A DNA stretch of 64,000 nt from Petrachloros mirabilis ULC683 (GCF_009939295.1 NZ_WVIC01000009.1:21234-85233); one strand, 5' to 3'; shown: positions 35,048 through 44,228, numbered from the stretch's first letter. Numbers and translations: made by a program. Notes: generated by a model not told the origin, from the letters alone.

Positions 35048-37150
35048 ATGACTGGAACTGCGATCGCAGCCAATCCCCTACTTCAGGGTAAAGGACTGCC
35101 CCCCTTTGATCAAATGCAACCGGAACATGTGGTTCCGGCCATGACCCAACTCCTTCAGGAGCTCGAACAAGCCCTGAACGAACTAGAAACCCAGGTCACC
35201 CCCACCTGGGACGGCCTCGTGGAACCCCTGGAACACCTAGGAGAACGCCTGCGCTGGAGTTGGGGCGTCGTCGGCCACCTCATGGGGGTAAAAAACAGTC
35301 CCGAACTGCGGCAAGCCTATGAAGCCGTTCAGCCCCAAGTGGTGGAATTTAGCAATCGCCTCAGCCAAAGCCGCCCCCTCTATGAAGCCTTTAAGGCCAT
35401 GGCTGCCAGTGACCAGTGGGCTCAGTTTCAACCCGCCCAGCAACGCATTATTGAAACCGCCATTCTGGACGCGGAACTGTCCGGTGTGGGGCTAACGGGT
35501 GAAGCCAAAGAGCGCTTCAATGCCATTCAGTTAGAATTGGCAAACCTCTCCACCACCTTTTCGAACCATGTGCTAGACGCCACCAACGCCTTTAGCCTCA
35601 CCCTCACCGAAACGGCTGAAGTCGAGGGACTCCCCCCCAGTTTATTGAGCTTCGCAGCTCAAAGTGCCCGTGAGGCGGGTCATGAAGATGCCACCACCGA
35701 GAGCGGCCCCTGGCGCATCACCCTAGACTTTCCCAGCTTTGGCCCCTTTTTGCAGCACAGTCGCCGTCGGGATCTGCGGGAAAAGGTCTATCGCGCCTAT
35801 ATCAGCCGTGCCTCCGCCGGGGAGTATGACAACACGCCTCTAATTGAGCGCATCTTGGCACTGCGCCAGGAAGAAGCACAGCTCTTGGGCTATGACAGCT
35901 ATGCCGAAGTCAGCCTAGCCGCCAAGATGGCACCCAGTGTGGATGCGGTTGAAAAGCTGATGGAAGATTTACGTCAGGCCAGTTATGATGCCGCAGTGCA
36001 GGACTTAGACACCCTCAAAGCCTTTGCCGCCAGCAAAGGGGCACCCGAAGCCACAGATCTCAAACATTGGGACATCAGTTTTTGGGCAGAGCGGCAGCGG
36101 GAAGAAAAGTTTACCCTCACCGATGAACAGTTACGACCTTACTTTCCCTTACCCCAGGTGCTAGAGGGACTGTTTACCTTAGTACATCGCCTCTTTGGGG
36201 TCACGGTCACCGCAGCCGATGGCGCAGCCCCGGTGTGGCATCCCGATGTCCGCTATTTCCAAATTGCGGACGAGCGGGATACTGTCATTGCCCACTTTTA
36301 TCTCGACCCCTATAGCCGTCCGGCTGAGAAACGGGGCGGGGCTTGGATGGATGAGTGCCTCGGTCGTGGCCAGTGGCACCAGCCCGATGGCTCGACCAAA
36401 ATCCAATTGCCTGTGGCTTATTTGGTGTGTAATCAAACTCCACCCGTAGAGGGTAAGCCCAGCCTCATGACTTTTCGAGAGGTGGAAACTCTCTTTCATG
36501 AGTTTGGTCATGGTCTACACCACATGCTCACCCAGGTTGACTTTGCTGGGGCTGCTGGCATCAACAATGTGGAGTGGGATGCCGTTGAGTTACCCAGTCA
36601 GTTCATGGAAAACTGGTGCTACGACCATGCCACCCTCATGGGCATGGCTCGCCACTATGAAACGGGTGAACCACTGCCTGAGGAATACTATGAGCGCCTG
36701 GTGGCCGCCCGCACCTATATGAGCGGCACTGCCACCTTACGCCAGTTGCATTTTAGCTGGGTGGATCTAGAGCTGCACGATCGCTATGGATCTGATGGGG
36801 ATGAAACCATTAGCCAGGTGCGTCATCGCCTTGCCAAAACCACCACGGTATTGCCCCCCCTGCCTGAGGATGCGTTTTTGTGCTCCTTTGGGCATATTTT
36901 TGCGGGTGGCTACGCTGCGGGCTACTACAGCTACAAGTGGGCAGAAGTGCTCAGTGCCGATGCCTTTGCCGCCTTTGAAGAAGCCGGCCTAGAAGATGAA
37001 GCTGCGATCGCAACCACAGGCCGCCGCTTCCGAGAAACCGTGTTAGCCCTTGGCGGCAGTCAGCCCCCCATGGAGATTTTCAAAGCCTTTCGAGGTCGTG
37101 AACCCAGCACTGAAGCCCTGCTGCGCCATAGTGGTCTTGTTGCCGCCTAG
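35048..37150 (+). CDS. prlC: M3 family oligopeptidase (oligopeptidase A/PrlC type)
   Basis: From the ATG at 35048 the protein has 700 residues, normal for M3A oligopeptidases. The zinc motif HEFGH lies at residues 484-488 (TLFHEFGHGLHHML), followed by the third ligand region NNVEWDAVELPSQFMENW. The N-terminus NPLLQGKGLPPFDQMQPEHVVPAM is typical. It degrades short peptides in the cytoplasm. The longer GTG start (34970) adds a non-family segment. A G/C hairpin (37163-37187) follows the stop. Confidence 0.93.
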   Translation: MTGTAIAANPLLQGKGLPPFDQMQPEHVVPAMTQLLQELEQALNELETQVTPTWDGLVEPLEHLGERLRWSWGVVGHLMGVKNSPELRQAYEAVQPQVVEFSNRLSQSRPLYEAFKAMAASDQWAQFQPAQQRIIETAILDAELSGVGLTGEAKERFNAIQLELANLSTTFSNHVLDATNAFSLTLTETAEVEGLPPSLLSFAAQSAREAGHEDATTESGPWRITLDFPSFGPFLQHSRRRDLREKVYRAYISRASAGEYDNTPLIERILALRQEEAQLLGYDSYAEVSLAAKMAPSVDAVEKLMEDLRQASYDAAVQDLDTLKAFAASKGAPEATDLKHWDISFWAERQREEKFTLTDEQLRPYFPLPQVLEGLFTLVHRLFGVTVTAADGAAPVWHPDVRYFQIADERDTVIAHFYLDPYSRPAEKRGGAWMDECLGRGQWHQPDGSTKIQLPVAYLVCNQTPPVEGKPSLMTFREVETLFHEFGHGLHHMLTQVDFAGAAGINNVEWDAVELPSQFMENWCYDHATLMGMARHYETGEPLPEEYYERLVAARTYMSGTATLRQLHFSWVDLELHDRYGSDGDETISQVRHRLAKTTTVLPPLPEDAFLCSFGHIFAGGYAAGYYSYKWAEVLSADAFAAFEEAGLEDEAAIATTGRRFRETVLALGGSQPPMEIFKAFRGREPSTEALLRHSGLVAA

Positions 37151-37162
37151 GCATTCAACAAG

Positions 37163-37187
37163 GGTCAACTCCTGTTAGGGGTTGACC
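37163..37187 (+). terminator. Hairpin after the M3 peptidase gene
   Basis: GGTCAAC (37163-37169) pairs with GTTGACC (37181-37187), and the stem can extend to about 10 bp around TGTTA. It is 13 bp after the stop codon and has no U-tract. Confidence 0.45.
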
Positions 37188-37359
37188 GCAGACCATCATT
37201 GACCTCCTGGGTCAACATTCCATGGCTCACCATGTCAAAAACCTTGCCTTTCCGGGTCATTCTAGAGAATAATCATGGCAATCTGTTGCCCTTCGGTTAT
37301 CGCCCTGAGGGTCGTACAGATTTCTGGAAAGACCCTGACCTTCATCCTGTTCGATCTCC

Positions 37360-38061
37360 ATGGATATTGCGGATTGCTATCGGCTGCTTGAATTAAAGTC
37401 AACTGCCAACTTGGAAGAGGTGAAATCTTCCTATCGGCGGCTGGCACGGCGTTGGCATCCAGATGTCAATCCGGGTAATCAAAATGCCCAGGAGATGTTT
37501 ATTCGGATTACCCAAGCCTATGAGCGACTGGTGAATCTAGTGCCAACAGTGACTCCTCCTAGACCCACAGATTCAAGCCCATCCTCGGCTTGGCAGCCGT
37601 CTCCATCCATTAAAGTTTCGGTTCAGAACAGCCCGCCAGAACCGGTCAAAACACCGAATCGTGACGTTGCTGAGCCTCCCCCTTCCCCAGCCTCTGCTTC
37701 CCCAGACCCCCAATCTCCTGCTCCTCTAGACTCAGACACACCTGAGCCGCCGCCGCTCAGTCTCGCAGATCAAGAGCTCAAGCACAATGCCTATCAGCAA
37801 CTCCAGGAATTCATTAAACATAAGCGCTTTCCCCGTGCGATCGCATTACTCGAAGCCCTCAACCACCGTCTGCCCCACGATCCAGAAGTACGCCAATGGC
37901 AGGCCATCATCTACCAGCGCTGGGGGCGGCAATTAATTTTGGATCGGAAGCTCAATCAAGCACGCGCCTATCTGAGAAAAGCTCTCAATACTGATCCCCA
38001 TAACAAATCCCTGTGGGCAGAAGTCGAACAGGATTTTCGCTCCATGGAAAAAATCTTTTGA
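37360..38061 (+). CDS. DnaJ-domain protein with C-terminal TPR-like region
   Basis: A 233-residue protein. The J domain spans residues 1-62, with the HPD motif at 33-35 (RRWHPDVNPGNQNAQEMF) that stimulates DnaK ATPase. A Pro/Ser-rich linker (about 65-130) leads to helical TPR-like sequence (YQQLQEFIKHKRFPRAIALLEALNHRLPHDPEVRQWQAIIYQRWGRQ). It lacks the Gly/Phe and zinc-finger regions of true DnaJ, so it is a type III J protein, probably a co-chaperone for a specific DnaK. It is monocistronic. Confidence 0.88.
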   Translation: MDIADCYRLLELKSTANLEEVKSSYRRLARRWHPDVNPGNQNAQEMFIRITQAYERLVNLVPTVTPPRPTDSSPSSAWQPSPSIKVSVQNSPPEPVKTPNRDVAEPPPSPASASPDPQSPAPLDSDTPEPPPLSLADQELKHNAYQQLQEFIKHKRFPRAIALLEALNHRLPHDPEVRQWQAIIYQRWGRQLILDRKLNQARAYLRKALNTDPHNKSLWAEVEQDFRSMEKIF

Positions 38062-38226
38062 TTGATCGGTGGGATCCTCTTTTCGAGCGTTGTTGATTGC
38101 CTGCTGCCTAAACCTTGCAAGATTGCCGAGCGCTTTGCGGTAAAATGATTTCACTTGCATCGTTCACATGGTTGCCACTGATGATGGGTCAATTATGTTG
38201 AGCAATAAACCGGTTGGGAGAAGGTC

Positions 38227-38703
38227 ATGGGTTTTATTAAAAATTTATTCAATGGAATTCTAGGGTTTCTGAAGAGCTTGCTAAGCTTTGGCGGCAAAAA
38301 AAAGTCTAAACCGTTGAGTTCGGTAGCCGACGACATCGTCGCGGAAGTGAAGCAAGCCATGAATGGCAGCGAGTCGCCCTCACCCTCAGACTCCAGTGCT
38401 GAAAAGACTCCTGAAGCGGCACCGGCCAAGCCTGCAAAGGTCAAGTCTGCAAAGGCCAAACAGAAAGCCACTGCTGTTTTTCTAGATGCAGATGAGGCTC
38501 GGGGCTACGGGTCAAGCTCTGACTCCTCAGCGGCTGCACCTGCCCAGGCTTTGAATCTACCCAAGCCAAAAGTGACAGCCTCGAACAGCAAACCTCAAGC
38601 CTCACAAAACACTGACTCTGATTATTCCCAGTTTGGGGCTCGCCGTCGTCCAGGTTCTAACATGAAATCATTCCTGGATATGGCCAAAACGGTTAAATCT
38701 TAA
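38227..38703 (+). CDS. Conserved hypothetical protein with N-terminal amphipathic helix
   Basis: A 158-residue protein. The first 21 residues (MGFIKNLFNGILGFLKSLLSF) form a strongly amphipathic helix ended by GGKKKSK, suggesting peripheral membrane binding. The rest is disordered and rich in Ala, Ser, Pro and Lys, apart from a helix at about 30-46 (SVADDIVAEVKQAMNG) and a conserved-looking C-terminus with YSQFGARRRPGSNMKSFLDMAK. I do not recognise a named family. A strong hairpin (38724-38761) follows. Confidence 0.7.
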   Translation: MGFIKNLFNGILGFLKSLLSFGGKKKSKPLSSVADDIVAEVKQAMNGSESPSPSDSSAEKTPEAAPAKPAKVKSAKAKQKATAVFLDADEARGYGSSSDSSAAAPAQALNLPKPKVTASNSKPQASQNTDSDYSQFGARRRPGSNMKSFLDMAKTVKS

Positions 38704-38723
38704 TCCATCTGGGAATTCTTTTG

Positions 38724-38761
38724 CAAAACATGGCAGTGAGGTTCAGCACGGCCATGTTTTG
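38724..38761. terminator. Perfect 11-bp hairpin after the 158-residue gene
   Basis: CAAAACATGGC (38724-38734) pairs with GCCATGTTTTG (38751-38761), 21 bp after the stop codon. There is no U-tract. It is likely a transcript end or stabiliser. Confidence 0.55.
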
Positions 38762-38796
38762 TCGATCGCAAAAATAACTCAGTACTCCGTCAGCAA

Positions 38797-38854
38797 AATT
38801 TTGCAGGGTCACTGACCCTCAAAATTTAACCCCCATAAACTTTTCGGCACTCAG
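38797..38854. repeat. R3 dispersed repeat upstream of cofG
   Basis: It is about 58 bp. The first part is a near-perfect hairpin (ATTTTGCAGGGTC-ACT-GACCCTCAAAAT) and the second part ends acttttcggcactcag. It is the closest match to the copy between cpeC and cpeD. It lies 48 bp before the cofG start. Confidence 0.75.
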
Positions 38855-38901
38855 CTATTCCTCAAGACAAAGTTCACAGACTACTCAGGAGGTTTAAGGC
38901 T

Positions 38902-39888
38902 GTGGCTGACGCTCAGGGCAACTTGGTAACATACAGTCCAGCCTTGACCTTAGTGCCCACTTACGAATGTTTTAACCGCTGTACCTATTGCAATTTTCGC
39001 CAAGATCCTGGACAAGACACCTGGCTGGGCTTAGATGCGGCTGCTACTCAGTTGGCCGCTGTGCAGGCTCAAGGGTCTCACGAGGAGCCAGGAGTAGTTG
39101 AAATTTTGCTACTGAGCGGAGAGGTCCATCCTCAGAGCCCCAGGCGTCAGGCTTGGGTTCAACACCTCTATGACTTGGCGGCTCTAGCGTTGCGCCTGGG
39201 TTTTTTGCCCCATACCAATGCTGGCCCTTTAAGTCTAGAGGAGTGGAAATTCCTGAAAGCAGTCAATGTGTCCATGGGGTTGATGCTCGAACAGGTGACC
39301 CCTAAGTTGTTAGAGCAGGTTCATCGTCATGCCCCCAGTAAGGTGCCCCGCCTGCGCTTACAGCAGATGCACTGGGCCGGAGAGCTGGGAATTCCCTTTA
39401 CGACAGGGCTGCTGTTGGGCTTGGGGGAAACAGAGTTGGATTGGCGAGATACCCTGATGGCCATTGCTCAAAGCCACCAGCAATGGGGTCATATCCAAGA
39501 GGTGATTGTTCAGCCTTACCAACCTGGGCATCAGGATCGGCTCCAAGGGCAGTCCGTTACTCCAGAGCAGATGATTGGGGCTGTGTCCCTGGCTAGAGAC
39601 ATTTTGCCCCAGGATATTACCATTCAAATTCCACCGAACCTGATGTCTCCAGAGCTGCTGTTGGCCTGTTTAGAGGCTGGAGCCCGTGATCTGGGCGGCA
39701 TTGGCCCGCGAGATCATGTCAACCCCGATTATCCCTTTCAGCGATTGTGGGTTCTCCAAGATCTGCTCAGGCAGGTGGGCTGGCAATTACAGCCCCGCTT
39801 GCCGGTCTATGCACGGTTTGTGCCGGGATTGCCAAGACATCTTCAGGAGGCCATTGGCCGCTGGCAGGTGAGTCTGACTTCGGCCTAG
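38902..39888 (+). CDS. cofG: 7,8-didemethyl-8-hydroxy-5-deazariboflavin synthase subunit CofG
   Basis: A 328-residue radical SAM protein. The cluster motif is Cys23-x3-Cys27-x2-Cys30 (CFNRCTYCNF). Further CofG features are EILLLSGEVHP, LGFLPHTNAGPLS, TTGLLLGLGET, IVQPYQPG and ARDLGGIGPRDHVNPDYPF. With CofH it builds the deazaflavin F0 used by cyanobacterial photolyases. An AGGAGG ribosome site (38888-38893) supports the GTG start at 38902. No cofH is in the window. Confidence 0.96.
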   Translation: MADAQGNLVTYSPALTLVPTYECFNRCTYCNFRQDPGQDTWLGLDAAATQLAAVQAQGSHEEPGVVEILLLSGEVHPQSPRRQAWVQHLYDLAALALRLGFLPHTNAGPLSLEEWKFLKAVNVSMGLMLEQVTPKLLEQVHRHAPSKVPRLRLQQMHWAGELGIPFTTGLLLGLGETELDWRDTLMAIAQSHQQWGHIQEVIVQPYQPGHQDRLQGQSVTPEQMIGAVSLARDILPQDITIQIPPNLMSPELLLACLEAGARDLGGIGPRDHVNPDYPFQRLWVLQDLLRQVGWQLQPRLPVYARFVPGLPRHLQEAIGRWQVSLTSA

Positions 39889-39954
39889 ACTGGGGCGGCA
39901 GGATAAAATATCTCGCCTGTGAAAACCCTTGAGTTTTGGAGTGATGACGTTCTC

Positions 39955-40305
39955 ATGTCTGTGCCCCCTAATCCCTGGGAAACTCCTCCTGTGGAGCTAG
40001 ATCCAACTCTGGTTGAAATGTCTGCGCAATTGATGGCCAAGTCTGAGCCAACTGAGGTTGTGGAGGTGACAGAACCAGAGGGGTTGGATCTCCAGACCCA
40101 AGCCCTCCAGGAACTCCATCAAAAACTGGGGTATCTGCTCCAGCGTAATGGCCAGCTCGTCGCTGAAAATGCCCAATTAAAAGCGGCGAATCAGCGGCTC
40201 TTAGATCAACTTGTCCAGACTCGGCAGGCTCACTCCTGGCAGGCTCACTCCTGGATTCTCCAGGCTTGGCGGCGCTTAACGCAGGGAAAACCGACGCACG
40301 GCTAA
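39955..40305 (+). CDS. Small coiled-coil hypothetical protein
   Basis: A 116-residue protein from the ATG at 39955 (a GTG at 39919 would add 12 residues). An acidic Pro-rich N-terminus leads to a coiled coil at about residues 50-95 (LQTQALQELHQKLGYLLQRNGQLVAENAQLKAANQRLLDQLVQ). A 15-bp tandem duplication (40225-40254) encodes a repeated QAHSW. The 3' end overlaps the convergent ftsX gene by 30 bp. The function is unknown. Confidence 0.6.
   Translation: MSVPPNPWETPPVELDPTLVEMSAQLMAKSEPTEVVEVTEPEGLDLQTQALQELHQKLGYLLQRNGQLVAENAQLKAANQRLLDQLVQTRQAHSWQAHSWILQAWRRLTQGKPTHG
40225..40254 (+). repeat. 15-bp perfect tandem duplication in the coiled-coil protein gene
   Basis: CAGGCTCACTCCTGG occurs twice in a row and keeps the frame, giving a repeated QAHSW. 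Confidence 0.95.
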
Positions 40306-41211
40306 GAGGCTGCCAGATAAGCCCACTAAGCTCCCAAAGGTCAAAAGAATTATGGGTAGTAAGAGTGCTTGGCCGGGTTGTAGTTGTAGCCCATGGGCTA
40401 GGGTCTGTAAAAAGTTTGGCTGGCGAGTGAGTAAATGCTGGGCGAACTGGCGGGTTGCCACTAAAAACACCCAGGCGAGGGCAGCACCCCCCAAGCCAAA
40501 GGCTAACCCCTGGAGCAGAAAGGGCAGGTAAATCCAGGTGTGGGTGGCACCGACTAACTGCATGACTTCGATTTCCTGGTGGCGGGCAATCACGATGAGG
40601 CGAATGGTGGTGGTGATGACTGCGATCGCAGTGAGTGTGAGCAGACTCACCACAGCCCAGCTTACCCGGCTCAGCCCCTGGTTGAGATCCGCCAAATGTT
40701 GCAGGGCCTCATCCAAATAGCTGACTGAATCCACCCCAGGCACCCTCGCCAGACTAGAGACCAACTGAGGCACTGCCCCCACCGAGCGAGCGCGAACCAC
40801 AAGTTCATCTACCAGGGGGTTTTCTCCTAGCCCTTCTGTGACGCCTTCAATATCAGCGGCACCTAGATCTGCCAGCAGCCCCTGCCAGGCTTGCTCTTTT
40901 GGCACTATCTCAACATTGGCCACGCCTGGAAATTGGCCAACTGTGCCTTGGACAACTTCACCATCTGCCTCCGGAATCAGGTATAGGGAAATCTGCACAT
41001 TAGAGCCCATCTGCTGCAAGAGGCCACTCACCTGCCACGAGGTCTGCAAACTGATGCCAAACAAAAACAGCAGCACCGTCACCGTACTGATAGCAGCCCA
41101 GTTCATCCAGCCTCCCCGTTGCAGACCCCGCAGGGTTTCTTGCCCGAGGTATTCTACTTGCGTCCAGGCCAGTTTGGCAGAGCCGCGTAGGGGCATTCTT
41201 ACGGTTCGCAT
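40276..41211 (-). CDS. ftsX: Cell division ABC transporter permease FtsX
   Basis: A 311-residue FtsX. A cytoplasmic N-terminus leads to a first helix (AAISTVTVLLFLFGISL), a periplasmic domain of about 130 residues (VQISLYLIPEADGEVVQGTV ... VPGVDSVSYLDEAL) and three C-terminal helices (VVSLLTLTAIAVITTTIRLIV, a second at about 225-250, and LLPIILLTFGSLVGLSGSLLA). With FtsE it controls cell-wall hydrolases at the division site. It overlaps ftsE by 13 bp. An alternative ATG lies five codons in. Confidence 0.93.
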   Translation of the reverse strand: MRTVRMPLRGSAKLAWTQVEYLGQETLRGLQRGGWMNWAAISTVTVLLFLFGISLQTSWQVSGLLQQMGSNVQISLYLIPEADGEVVQGTVGQFPGVANVEIVPKEQAWQGLLADLGAADIEGVTEGLGENPLVDELVVRARSVGAVPQLVSSLARVPGVDSVSYLDEALQHLADLNQGLSRVSWAVVSLLTLTAIAVITTTIRLIVIARHQEIEVMQLVGATHTWIYLPFLLQGLAFGLGGAALAWVFLVATRQFAQHLLTRQPNFLQTLAHGLQLQPGQALLLPIILLTFGSLVGLSGSLLAVRRFSLR

Positions 41212-41975
41212 GGCGTTACCTGCTCTGAAGACAACACTTCTAGCCGACCTTGGTTGAGGTGAGCAACTCGGGCTTGACCCCGCTCAATTAAATACAGGTC
41301 ATGGGTCGTAATCATGACTGTAATTCCTAACTCGTTGAGCTTTTTCAAAATGCCGAGAACTTGCATGGCATTGTCGTGATCCAAGTTCCCCGTAGGTTCA
41401 TCAGCCAACAGCAATCGGGGAGACCCTACAATGGCGCGGGCAATGCTAGCGCGCTGTTGCTCTCCCCCTGAAAGTTGACAGGGTAGGCAATTGGCCTTAT
41501 TGCCGAGCCCTACTAGCCGCAGGGTTGGCTGTAGCCGACGTTCGACCTCATCCCGAGGAATTCCCTGCGATCGCAGCACAAAGCTGACATTTTCAGCCAC
41601 CGTCCACCGGGAAATGAGCTTGTAGTCTTGAAACACAACGCCTAGACGGCGGCGCAGCATTGATAACCGATTGCCGCGCAACCCCCCCACATTTTGACCT
41701 TCAACCCGTACTTCGCCTTGGTCGGCTCTCTCCTCCCCATAAATGAGCTTGAGCAAGGTTGACTTCCCCGAGCCAGAGGGCCCCGTGATGAATAAAAACT
41801 CTCCTTGCCTCACATTGAGGTGAATATTTTGCAGCCGAAATTGAGTTTGGAGAAAGACCTTGTTCACCCCGCGCAACTGCACCGAATAGGCATGCTCTTT
41901 TGTGGGGGACGTCGGTGTCTGAGACTCCTGCAAAATAGTCTCAATCACAGATTGGCGCAATGGAGCTTGAGTCAT
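41199..41975 (-). CDS. ftsE: Cell division ATP-binding protein FtsE
   Basis: A 258-residue ABC ATPase. It has Walker A GPSGSGKST, Q-loop VFQDYKL, signature LSGGEQQR, Walker B LLLADEPTGNLD and H-loop MITTHD. The N-terminal extension of about 30 residues is longer than in E. coli FtsE. It drives FtsX. It overlaps ftsX and starts 4 bp after the WecG/TagA-type gene, so the three may be co-transcribed. Confidence 0.94.
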   Translation of the reverse strand: MTQAPLRQSVIETILQESQTPTSPTKEHAYSVQLRGVNKVFLQTQFRLQNIHLNVRQGEFLFITGPSGSGKSTLLKLIYGEERADQGEVRVEGQNVGGLRGNRLSMLRRRLGVVFQDYKLISRWTVAENVSFVLRSQGIPRDEVERRLQPTLRLVGLGNKANCLPCQLSGGEQQRASIARAIVGSPRLLLADEPTGNLDHDNAMQVLGILKKLNELGITVMITTHDLYLIERGQARVAHLNQGRLEVLSSEQVTPCEP

Positions 41976-41979
41976 TGTT

Positions 41980-42729
41980 TTATCCGAATTTAGCCATCAG
42001 TGCCCGCCAGGCAAATTGAGGGAGTGCCAGCATCCGTCGCCACCGCCAAGGCTCTTGATAGAGCCGGTAGACCCACTCCAGGTTGTTATTTCGCAGCCAC
42101 TTGGGGGCTCGGGTCTTGCGTTTAGCCCAAATATCAAAGCTACCGCCGACACCAATCCAAAGAGCATGGGGGCAGAGATAACGATGTTGAGCAATCCAGT
42201 ATTCCTGGCGGGGCACCCCTAAACCCACAAAAATAATTTGAGGTTGGCGGGTGCTGAGGGTCTCTAAGAAGGCAGGTGTGTCCTCTGATTTAAGATACCC
42301 ATGTTGAGTTCCGACCAGTGCAAGCTTAGGCAATCTTTGCTGCCATTGCTCCGCAGCCGCACTCACAACCTCAGGAGCGCCCCCAAAAAAGAACACTGAC
42401 CAGGGTTGGGGTTGTGCAGCCGCACACCGCAGCAGCGCCTCTGACAGTTCAATGCCGGGACAACGGGGAATCTGCTCCCCATACAACCTCAAGTACAGAA
42501 CAATGCCAGCACCATCGGGAATTACCAACTCTGCCGCTTCAATAATTTCAGCCAGAAGCGGATCAACCTCCGTCTGCATAGTCATTTCGGCATTGAGCGT
42601 GACCACATGGGTGCCCAGACCCTGAATAATCCGTTGGGTCAACCACTGAAGGTAGTCAGGCAACAAATCAACCGAAACGCCCAAGATCGAAAACTGGCGG
42701 GGTGCCTCAGGCACAAACGTAGATTGCAT
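41980..42729 (-). CDS. WecG/TagA/CpsF-family glycosyltransferase
   Basis: From the ATG at 42729 the protein has 249 residues. Family motifs are FSILGVSVDLLP, VVTLNAEMTMQ, AELVIPDGAGIVLYLRLYG, FFFGGAPEV, FVGLGVPRQEYWI and WIGVGGSFDIWAKRKTRAPKWLRNNNLEWVYRLYQEPWRWRRM. This GT26 family transfers N-acetylmannosamine-type sugars to lipid-linked precursors for polysaccharide. It lies 4 bp upstream of ftsE, an unusual but conserved-looking link of surface sugar and division genes. Confidence 0.93.
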   Translation of the reverse strand: MQSTFVPEAPRQFSILGVSVDLLPDYLQWLTQRIIQGLGTHVVTLNAEMTMQTEVDPLLAEIIEAAELVIPDGAGIVLYLRLYGEQIPRCPGIELSEALLRCAAAQPQPWSVFFFGGAPEVVSAAAEQWQQRLPKLALVGTQHGYLKSEDTPAFLETLSTRQPQIIFVGLGVPRQEYWIAQHRYLCPHALWIGVGGSFDIWAKRKTRAPKWLRNNNLEWVYRLYQEPWRWRRMLALPQFAWRALMAKFG

Positions 42730-42860
42730 AAGTATTGCTGACCTCGTGAGGCACAACGACTACCAATAAAATTAAGACTCGTGTTAAATACCCCTCATTT
42801 TAGCTGCCAGCCTCCAGATCTGAATTATCCCTTGAAGAGCCGAATAAAATGCCCAAGACC

Positions 42861-43388
42861 TTAAGCCAAACACAGCAAGCCTACCAGGATTAATCCGGTC
42901 ATGGCTAGCCCCAACCACACAAATCCATTGTCAAGACTATCCGTTACGAGGGGAGATCCTTCTGGTTCGGGTGCTCGCCAGCGAGGGGGGGCGGCAGAAG
43001 CTGCACCACTGCCTTTGCCCCAACCCGGATCTTGTACCTGACTCAGATCAGGAATTTCAGTCAGCCACTCGGGGCGCAGTTCTAGTTTCGGAGCTTCCAA
43101 AATATATAGCAGACGTTTGCTTTGTTTGCGGGTTTGCCAGTCTGGGTGTGCCCCTAGAGTTCGACACAAAGCCAACGCCTCTTGGCGCTGCCCCGCTGCT
43201 TCGTAGGCAGTGACCAACCACATTTGGATGTCACCGCCCAGGCGAGAATTAGGGTTGGCCGAGGATCTAGCCTGGGTGAGGGCGGCAATAGCATCTTGAT
43301 ACTGGCCGCGCTCAAACCAGTTCTGAGCCTGAGCAAAGGCAGTTAGCACTTGTTGTTGGGGGTCTAGCTGTTCGGTTTCGAGAGACAT
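42861..43388 (-). CDS. TPR-like protein with C-terminal membrane anchor
   Basis: A 175-residue protein. The N-terminal half has TPR-type helices (VLTAFAQAQNWFERGQYQDAIAALTQAR and MWLVTAYEAAGQRQEALALCRTL). A basic linker and a Pro-rich segment precede a C-terminal hydrophobic helix at about 155-173 (FVWLGLAMTGLILVGLLCL). It is probably tail-anchored. Conserved-looking in cyanobacteria, function unknown. Confidence 0.8.
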   Translation of the reverse strand: MSLETEQLDPQQQVLTAFAQAQNWFERGQYQDAIAALTQARSSANPNSRLGGDIQMWLVTAYEAAGQRQEALALCRTLGAHPDWQTRKQSKRLLYILEAPKLELRPEWLTEIPDLSQVQDPGWGKGSGAASAAPPRWRAPEPEGSPLVTDSLDNGFVWLGLAMTGLILVGLLCLA

Positions 43389-43583
43389 AAATTAAGCAAT
43401 CAACGGCAAGCAGGTGTCCTGCGGATTCGTTCAGGAGATGAGTGTAAGGTGAGACGCATAATGGTGAAGTTCAACGGCGGCAGACAACTTTTGCGTCACC
43501 GACCAGATCTTCACTCCGTCCGTTGCAGCACAATGTTGGGTTGCTGGCTGCAATTGAAAACTTCAAGTTGTCATTTGCATTTA

Positions 43584-43790
43584 CTACCACACAGTTGTGT
43601 AGCTATTTAAGCCACGATCTCTGGCAGCACTGGTGCATAAGTACTTGCCAACTAACTGAAATGCACTGCCAAGTTTGAAGTACGTCCAATTGTATGTTGT
43701 TGGGTTCATAAGCCTTTCATACCCGTATCGGTCAATCTCAAACCAGGGGACTAAATCACGGTAAGCTTTTCTGCCGCAATCAATTTGAAT
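43584..43790 (-). pseudogene. C-terminal fragment of the secreted protein gene at 49221-49706
   Basis: Encodes the last 68 residues of that protein (IDCGRKAYRDLVPWFEIDRYGYERLMN ... YTTVW) plus its stop codon. The N-terminal 93 residues and the signal peptide are missing because of the chimeric junction at 43786-43790. A few substitutions separate it from the intact gene. Confidence 0.9.
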
Positions 43791-43999
43791 GTGCGGATAG
43801 CGAGAGCTTGATGGTTAAGATGCGTCAATTTTTCAAGATTGGGGGCGAAAAGGTGCAAGGTGTGACCGGACAGATTGAATTTGAGCCAGAAACAGGAAAT
43901 CGCATTGATCCGCCCACAGAAATTGTGACGGTGAGAACTGACCCTGAAGCCAATCAATCCTGGAAATGGTTTCATCTTCGGTCTATGCAGTCATTGTAA
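43791..43999 (+). pseudogene. C-terminal fragment of the sensor-like gene at 50840-52741
   Basis: Encodes the last 69 residues of the intact 633-residue protein (SLMVKMRQFFKIGGEKVQGVTGQIEFEPETG ... RSMQSL), including the stop. It lacks everything upstream because of the deletion junction. It has several substitutions, such as R-to-Q and K-to-E, relative to the intact copy. Confidence 0.9.
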
Positions 44000-44228
44000 T
44001 GGACTGACAAAACTTGCAAGTAAAATCTCCAAAAATTTACTCGCAGAGTGGGCAAAAGACCTGTGCAAGTTAACTAGATACAAGGGGCTAATCTCTCATG
44101 CACTCTGTTCAGTTAGCCAATCAGGCAGTATCCCTTTACAAGAGTAGATTTCCAGCATTGCTGAATGCATACATTAGGTGGTTAAACCTTTTTGTATAGT
44201 GTTGTAACTGAAGGATTCCAGAGTTACC

